DNA of 64,000 nucleotides from Owenia fusiformis (taxonomy: Eukaryota > Annelida > Polychaeta > Sabellida > Oweniidae), in the NCBI GenBank assembly GCA_903813345.2, contig CAIIXF020000012.1, positions 24,690,184 through 24,754,183 on the forward strand, given 5' to 3'. A model generated the notes under the pieces. That model was not told where the DNA came from. It ran no database searches and saw only the letters and a program-made list of their open reading frames with translations. The translations under genes and the position numbers were made by a program. Below, in pieces: positions 57,625 through 64,000 of this stretch. Positions within the stretch are counted from its first letter, which is position 1, and each line of letters begins with the position of its first letter.

Positions 57625-59832
57625 CAAATTAGCCTCGAAATGAACCGTTTTTTATAAGAAAAGCCTCGTTTTCGCGCCAAAAAAGCCTCGAAACAAAACG
57701 TTTTTAACTTTAAAAGCCTCGTTTTTGCCCAAAATAGCCTCGAACCGAAGCGTTTTAACCTTAAAGGCCTCGTTTTTGCCCAAAATAGCCTCGAACCGAA
57801 GCGTTTATTGTAAAAAAGCCTCGAAACAAATCGTTTCTTGCATTTAAACCTCGTTTTCGCGCAAAAAGCCTCGAAACAAAACGTTTTTAACTTTAAAAGC
57901 CTCGTTTTCGCCCTAAATAGCCTCGAACCGAAGCGTTATTAATTTGGAAGGCCTCGTTTTCGCGCCAAAAAGCCTCGAAACAAAGCGTGTTTAGCTTACC
58001 AGGCCTCGGTTTCGCCCAAAATAGCCTCGAACCGAAGCGTTTTTGGCAAAAAAGCCTCGAAACAAATCGTTTCTTGCATAAAAGCCTCGTTTTCGCGCCA
58101 AGAAGCCTCGAAACAAAACGTTTTTAACTGTAAAGCCTCGTTTTCCCCAAAAATAGCCTCGAAACGAAGCATTTTTTACTCAAAAGGCCTCGTTTTCGCC
58201 CGAAATAGCCTCTATCCGAAGCGTTTTTGCAAAAAAGCCTCGAAACAAATGGTTTTTTTGCAAAAAAAGCCTCGTTTTCGCGTTAAAAATCCTCGAAACA
58301 AAACGTTTTTAAATGTAAAAGCCTCGTTTAGGCGCCAAAAAGCCTCGAAACAAAACGTTTTTAACTTTTAAAGCCTCATTTCCGCCCTAAATAGCCTCGA
58401 ACCGAAGCGTTATTAATTTGGAGGGCCTCGTTTTCGCGCCAAAAAGCCTCGAAACAAAGCGTGTTTAGCTTACCAGGCCTCGTTTTCGCCCAAAATAGCC
58501 TCGAACCGAAGCGTTTTTGGCAAAAAAGCCTCGAAATAAACCGTTTATTGCAAAGAAGCCTCGTTTTCGCCCAAAATAGCCTCGAACCGAAGCGTTTTTT
58601 TTTGTAAAAAAAGCCTCGAAACAAATCGTTTCTTGCATTAAAGCCTCGTTTAGGCGCCAAAAAGCCTCGAAACAAAACGTTTTTAACTTTAAAAGCCTCG
58701 TTTTCGCCCTAAATAGCCTCGAACCGAAGCGTTATTAATTTGGAAGGCCTCGTTTTCGCGTCAAAAAGCCTCGAAACAAAGCGTGTTTAGCTTACCAGGC
58801 AAAAAAGCCTCGAAATAAACCGTTTATTGCAAAGAAGCCTCGTTTTCGCCCAAAATAGCCTCGAACCGAAGCGTTTTTTTTGTAAAAAAAAGCCTCGAAA
58901 CAAATCGTTTCTTGCATAAAAGCCTCGTTTTCGCGCCAAGAAGCCTCGAAACAAAACGTTTTTAACTTTACAAGCCTCGTTTTCGCCAAAAATAGCCTCG
59001 AAACGAAGCGTTTTTTTACTCAAAAGGCCTCGTTTTCGCCCGAAATAGCCTCTATCCGAAGCGTTTTTGCAAAAAAGCCTCGAAACAAATGGTTTTTTGC
59101 AAAAAAAAACCTCGTTTTCGCGTTAAAAAGCCTCGAAACAAAACGTTTTTAAATGTAAAAGCCTCGTTTTCGCCCAAAATAGCCTCGAAACGAAGCGTTT
59201 TTACTCAAAAGGCCTCGTTTTAGCTTACAAGGCCTCGTTTTCGCCCAAAATAGCCTCGAACCGAAGCGTTTTTGTCAAAAAAGCCTCGAAACAAATCGTT
59301 TCTTGCATAAAAGCCTCGTTTCCGCGCCAAGAAGCCTCGAAACAAAACGTTTTTAACTGTAAAAGCCTCGTTTTCGCCAAAAATAGCCTCGAAACGAAGC
59401 GTTTTTTACTCAAAATGCCTCGTTTTCGCCCGAAATAGCCTCTTTCCGAAGCGTTTTTGCAAAAAAGCCTCGAAACAAATAGTTTTTTGCAAAAAAGCCT
59501 CGTTTTCGCGTTAAAAAGCATCGAAACAAAGCGTTTTTAGCTTACAAGGCCTCGTTTTCGCCCAAAAAAGCCTCGAACCGAAAAAAACCTCGAAATAAAC
59601 CGTCTCTTGCAAAAAAGCCTCGTTTTCGCGCCAAAAAAAGCCTCGAAGCAAAACGTTTTCAACTTTTGAAACCTCGTTTTCGCCCAAAATAGCCTCGAAC
59701 CGAAACGTTTATAGCTTACAAGGCCTCGTTTTCGCCCAAAATAGCCTCGAACCGAAGCGTTTTTAACCTAGAAGGCCTCGTTTTCGCGCCAAAAAGCCTC
59801 AAAACAAAGCTTGTTTAGCTTACCTGAGGCCT
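57625..59832. repeat. 2.2-kb GCCTCG minisatellite
   Basis: Alternating half-units GCCTCGTTTTCGCGCCAAAA and GCCTCGAAACAAAACG (variants CGCCCAAAATA and GAACCGAAGCG), each followed by an AT-rich linker, repeat every ~50-55 bp. A longer order exists: the marker CCAAGAAGCCTCG recurs at 58098, 58936 and 59327 with similar surroundings. All minus-strand frames are partly open and read RGFLARKRGF-, RLFWAKTR- or CFEAFWREN-type repeats. They are products of the repeat, not accepted as genes. Confidence 0.9.
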
Positions 59833-60000
59833 CATCACCTGCTCGTCGCAAGATTTGCGTTTGCGTCTGCGTTGCGCTTGCGAATCGACAATTTTCGCAA
59901 GCGCAACTCCTGAGTTGCGTCTTATCACGTGCCCGTCGCAACGCAGATCGCAACTTAAGTGGTAGTTTACCACATGCGATCGCAATAATGTAGAACTTCA
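59833..60000. repeat. GC-rich hairpin region
   Basis: GTTGCGCTTGCGAA and TTCGCAAGCGCAAC (about 59872-59907) form a 14-bp perfect stem. Further TTGCGT/ACGCAA motifs and a GTGGTAGTTTACCAC palindrome (59959-59973) surround it. Much more GC-rich than its neighbours. Confidence 0.7.
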
Positions 60001-60280
60001 ACTTAAATACAAATTGGCGGGGAAATCATATTAATAAAAAACAATGTCCGTGTCACAGAACTTTTTTGATGCCCATGGACTCACGTACCGGGCCTTATTC
60101 AAATACTTATCTCGAGTTGAGTTTTACTTTTAAATAAAGAAAGTGTAACGATATCACACATATAATCACTGATCTAAAGTTCAATCTTCATGGGATTTAT
60201 TTCTAAGTATATTATTCTTGTACATCATTCAGTCATTACATGAATCTCGCGATCGGGAACACATTATTTTTGTATATCAG
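60001..60280. other. Short unassigned stretch
   Basis: Nothing recognised. Confidence 0.3.
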
Positions 60281-60579
60281 TACACATTCTCACCCGAGTG
60301 CACACTGGTCATCGCATAATCCGAGTGCACCCTCGACAGGACACACTCTCACCCTAGTGCACAATCGTCAGACACTCTGACCCGAGTGCACCCTAGTCAG
60401 TACACACTTTCATTCACTCTCATCGTATTTGAGTGTGCTATCACGGCGGTGCCCTGGTTTTTTAGAGTGTACTTACAACGGTGCACTCGCCTGGTGAAAC
60501 TATTTAATGTCGAGGGTGCACCCGGGTCGCAGGTTATAGAGTATGTATGACGTGGTTTCACACGGGTGAGAGAGTGTAT
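60281..60579. mobile_element. ~300-bp element with GAGTGCAC repeats
   Basis: TACACATTCTCACCCG at the left faces CGGGTGAGAGAGTGTA at the right. Inside, 'acactctcacccgagtgcaccctagtcag' units recur about every 30-40 bp in both orientations (CCCGAGTGCAC, GTGCACTCG, GGGTGCACCCGGGT). No gene. Confidence 0.65.
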
Positions 60580-60593
60580 ATTGAGAAGGATGC

Positions 60594-60853
60594 TCAGAAA
60601 ATTGACTTTTCGTATAGAGTGAAATGTAAATCAGAGATGACAAATTAGATACTCAGTATCTCACGAATAGAAATACCACTTAACAAGTCCTTAGTAGAGC
60701 AAATGCAAAAATATATCCTTCAACGTCTCTTAAATTATCAACCAACATGCTGCTACAAGCGTGACGTTAGATCGGTCCGAAAATTGACATTGCGTCTAGA
60801 GCGCAATTTAAATCCGAGCTTTACGACAACTCCTACAAATTAGATATAGTCCA
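60594..60853. repeat. Decayed copy of the 186-bp satellite
   Basis: About 1.4 monomers: a C-like part (CAAATTAGATACTCAGTATC, AACAAGTCCT) then an A/B-like start (GGTCCGAAAATTGACATT). Much more diverged than the array copies, so it is an old outlier. Confidence 0.8.
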
Positions 60854-60879
60854 GTTGCCAAATAGGAAAATGACACCAA

Positions 60880-62095
60880 AGGTCGTTTTGTGGTAGAAAG
60901 TTTTTTTCTTTGCATTTTTGGATACCTTATTGTGTCTGCATAAAATATTAGGAAGATGCAAAATTGTGCAGGTTGAGCATTTTTTATAAAATGCCATTGA
61001 AATTATGTAATCATTTCAGAGGTGGGCGTGGCACTTTACTTAACATATTATCATATAAAGGTTGCATCTTCACCTCAATAGACTGATATCTTAAACTGTT
61101 AGCATGCTAGTAATAACTACAGATAGCTAGAAATGATTTATGAGCATAATGTAAAGCAATTAAATGATATATTACGTAACAATTTCAGGTGGATATGGCA
61201 ATTTTGCTTCTCTCTACTTATTTTCACTTTTTCAGCTGAGCTTCCCAATGTTTTTGTAACAATTCCCAAGATATGACCCAGGTATTCTATGTTTGACAAC
61301 TGAACAAATATTAGCAAGTTGCAAAATACTGCAGGTTTTTATTTTTCATAATTAGGCATTAAAATTATGTAATGATTTTAGGAGGCGGCGTGGCACTTTA
61401 CTTCAAAAACCATCATATGAAGGTTGTTTCTGCTCAAGAACCAAGGTTTTTATTTAAGTGTAAACATGCTAGTAATAACTTCAGATAGCTATAAATGATT
61501 GATGTGTAATATGTTAATTAATTACATAATTAATGACGTAACAATCTAAGGTGGGTGTGTCAATTTTGCCAACATACCAGGGGCATGGTGCTTTACTTTA
61601 CAAACCACAATATAAAGGTTGTTTCTGCACACAAACCAACTGGTGTATTGAAATTAGGATGTTAGTTATAAATCCAGCTACAGGTATAAATGGTTCATGT
61701 GTAAAATGTTAATTAATTACATCATGACGTTACAATCTAAGGTGGGAGGTTCAATTTTGTCACTGTTTGCACTTTTTTAGCAGAGTTTCTTCATATTTTT
61801 GTGACTGCTAAAGTATGACCCAAATATATATCTTCATCAATTGAAAAGGTATTACCAAGGTTTCAAAATACTGCAGGTTGAGTATTCTTCATAAATTGGC
61901 ATTGGAATTATGTAATCATTATAGATGGGGGTGTGGCACTCTCTCCACTTAAAAACACCATATAAAGGTTTTCTTTGCACATGAATCGACTGATATTTTA
62001 AAATATAAGCATGCTAGGTATAACTACAGATATTTATAAATTATTTTATGTGTAAACTAATAATTAGTTACATCATAAATTACATCATTTTATAT
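60880..62095. repeat. ~355-bp tandem repeat, about four units
   Basis: GTGGCACTTTACTT-type sequence, preceded by 'attatgtaatcattt' and followed by 'atataaaggttg' and 'gcatgctagtaataac', recurs at about 61029, 61390, 61588 (a shortened unit) and 61935. Intervals of about 360 and 350 bp mark full units. Confidence 0.75.
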
Positions 62096-62941
62096 AAAAT
62101 TGTGGTTTATAATGCTATATCACCTGTTTGATTACCTAAATGCAGATTAAGATGATAATAGCCCCAGGTGCTGTATAAATCAGTGCCATTTTACAAACAT
62201 GTTTCCTGACCAAACCACTTGACACATGCTCAGAATCAAGGCTTTGATATCATATGACAGGGAGATTCATTCCATAGTATGGTGGCCACAATACAAAGTT
62301 AGCAAGAGATAAGGGGCTTACTACATCGCTGTATATCAAACCCATTATGACGTCAATGAAACTAACAACAAAAATGGTATTGTTGATGGAAGCTCAGAGA
62401 TTTAAGCTATGATTTTGGCCAATAGTATATCATATCTACCAACGACAAGCAGAGACAACATATAGCAGTTTCAGAGCAATGGTATTACCCTGATTGTTCC
62501 TGTAAGAACATGTACATGCTGACAAGATTTATGACATCCATGGGTATGTTCATGTCAGAAATTTGTATCCAGGAAATGAAAGAAGTGTAACGACCCTCAC
62601 CGCCCTCTCTCCGCACGGCGGTGCAGAGCAAACAGAAATGGTAGCGTGAATAAGGGGAAGGGCTAAGTGAGGTGAAAGAATCGTTAGCATTAAAATCCCG
62701 GGTTCGTGTTGTGCCTGTTAATACTCTCAAGGGTCCTCAGACATGACTTATAAAATGACAAAGGGACGGAATATGTCGCGCTGCGACATAAAACATACAC
62801 TTTAACTGACAAAACAGATGAGTTAAATTAAATATATAACTAAAAGATTAAAGGTTTATTAACAACTGAACAACATGGTAATACAGTGAGGCACACAAAG
62901 TGTGCAAACAAAGCCACACATAGTCTGATAAAATGTCTGAC
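62096..62941. other. Gene-less stretch before satellite block 2
   Basis: No convincing exon. 62590-62720 is GC-richer, with CCGCACGGCGG and CCCGGGTTCGTG. An 81-codon minus frame (62485-62730) has no known domain. Confidence 0.35.
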
Positions 62942-64000
62942 AAATGTCAAAATGTATCCTGAAACATCTCACTAAATAACAAATATCATGCTGTCACCAG
63001 CGTTACGTACGACTGGTTCGGAAATTGACATTTCCTCCAGAGCACAAACTGCATCATAGATTTAAGACGAATTAGATATAAAATATATCACGAACGGGAA
63101 CATCATTCATTAAATCCCTTCAAGAGCATACTTCAAAATATATACTTAAACGTCTCACAAAATTGCAAAGGACTGGCATGTACCAGTGTGACGTACGACT
63201 GGTCGGAAAATTGACATTTCGTCAAGAGCGTAAATTGCATAAGCGATTTGAGACGAATTGGATATTATATATCCCCCTAACAGAGAAGTCAATCGATACA
63301 TCCCACCTTTGGCAAACGTAAAAATATATACATAAACGTCTCACAATATATCAAACTAGTCGCTGCTACCAGTGCGATGTACAGCTGGTCCGAAAATTGA
63401 CATTCCGTACATAGCCAAAAGTAAATCAGACTTGTATGACAAATTAGATACTCAATATCTCATGAATAGTATGACCAATCGACAAGTCCTCGGTAGGGCA
63501 AATGTCAAAATGTATCCTGAAACATCTCACTAAATAACAAATATCATGCTGTCACCAGCGTTACGTACGACTGGTCCGGAAATTGACATTTCATCAGGAG
63601 CACAAACTGCATCATAGATTTAAGACGAATTAGATATTAAATATATCACGAACGGGAACATCATTCATTAAATCCATTCAAGAGCATACTCCAAAATATA
63701 TAGTTAAACGTCTCACAAAATTGCAAAGGATTGGCATGTACCAGTGTGACGTATAACTGGTCGGAAAATTGACATTTCGTCAAGAGCGCAAATTGCATAA
63801 GCGATTTAAGACGAATTAGATATAAAATATATCACGAACGGGAACATCTTTCATTAAATCTATTCAAGAGCATACTCCAAAATATATACTTAAACGTCTC
63901 ACAAAATTGCAAAGGACTGGCATGTACCAGTGTGACGTACGACTGGTCGGAAAATTGACATTTCGTCAAGAGCACAAATTGCATAAGCGATTTGAGACGA
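62942..64000. repeat. 186-bp satellite array, block 2 (continues past window)
   Basis: Starts abruptly in monomer C (CAAATGTCAAAATG). Anchors at 62985 and 63543 (558 bp). The second unit then includes the B/A hybrid monomer seen in the right half of block 1, so this is the tetramer-bearing subtype. Reaches the window end. Confidence 0.95.

Noticed and set aside
57625-59832. Minus-strand repetitive R/F/K-rich protein genes
   Set aside because: More than one frame is open over the same minisatellite and no start, splice or conserved domain supports coding.
62590-62720. tRNA-like CCCGGGTTCGTG at 62697
   Set aside because: Lacks the second half of a B box and any A box at the right distance.

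Overview
The window looks like nuclear DNA of an animal, probably a marine invertebrate. It is AT-rich and gene-poor. The recognisable coding pieces are exons with intron acceptor sites (an ATP synthase alpha last exon, an aspartyl/asparaginyl beta-hydroxylase-type last exon) and non-LTR retrotransposon reverse transcriptases. Nothing prokaryotic (operons, Shine-Dalgarno sites, CRISPR, IS elements) was seen. I cannot name the species. No complete host gene is present.

Layout. 1-31.9 kb is a graveyard of DNA transposons, mostly non-autonomous, many with terminal inverted repeats (TIRs) and target-site duplications (TSDs) readable by eye, often nested: 216-2396, 2727-3300, two GGCGGCC-hairpin elements (5976-8607, one carrying a tRNA-derived SINE), 11996-15350 (with 13806-14922 inside), 16305-16803, 17736-19009, 20200-21851, 25830-26681 and 28334-28726. 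Three exon-like pieces lie here or just after: a candidate exon at 23970, a broken ATP synthase alpha last exon at 27009-27157, and, beyond the satellite, a beta-hydroxylase exon at 50455.

31.9-50.3 kb is a satellite array with clear higher-order structure. A 186-bp monomer exists as three diverged types (A, B, C) that form an exact 558-bp trimer. The left half is mainly trimers, with a local 1116-bp hexamer duplication. The right half alternates trimers with tetramers that carry a B/A hybrid monomer, giving a 1294-bp heptamer. A 458-bp unknown segment and a 5'-truncated L1/Tx1-type LINE interrupt it. The same satellite restarts at 62942 and runs off the window, and a decayed relic sits at 60594.

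50.3-62.9 kb holds the beta-hydroxylase exon directly against the array edge, a ~240-bp palindromic region, a minus-strand LINE split by a 1325-bp TIR element, a 2.2-kb GCCTCG minisatellite, a GAGTGCAC repeat element and a ~355-bp tandem repeat.

The genes do not form a pathway. What links the window is repeat biology: satellite homogenisation by unequal exchange, LINE insertion into satellite, and layered transposon nesting that gives relative ages. All statements rest on reading by eye. Family names are inferences from motifs, and edges are good to a few bases only where a TSD is quoted.
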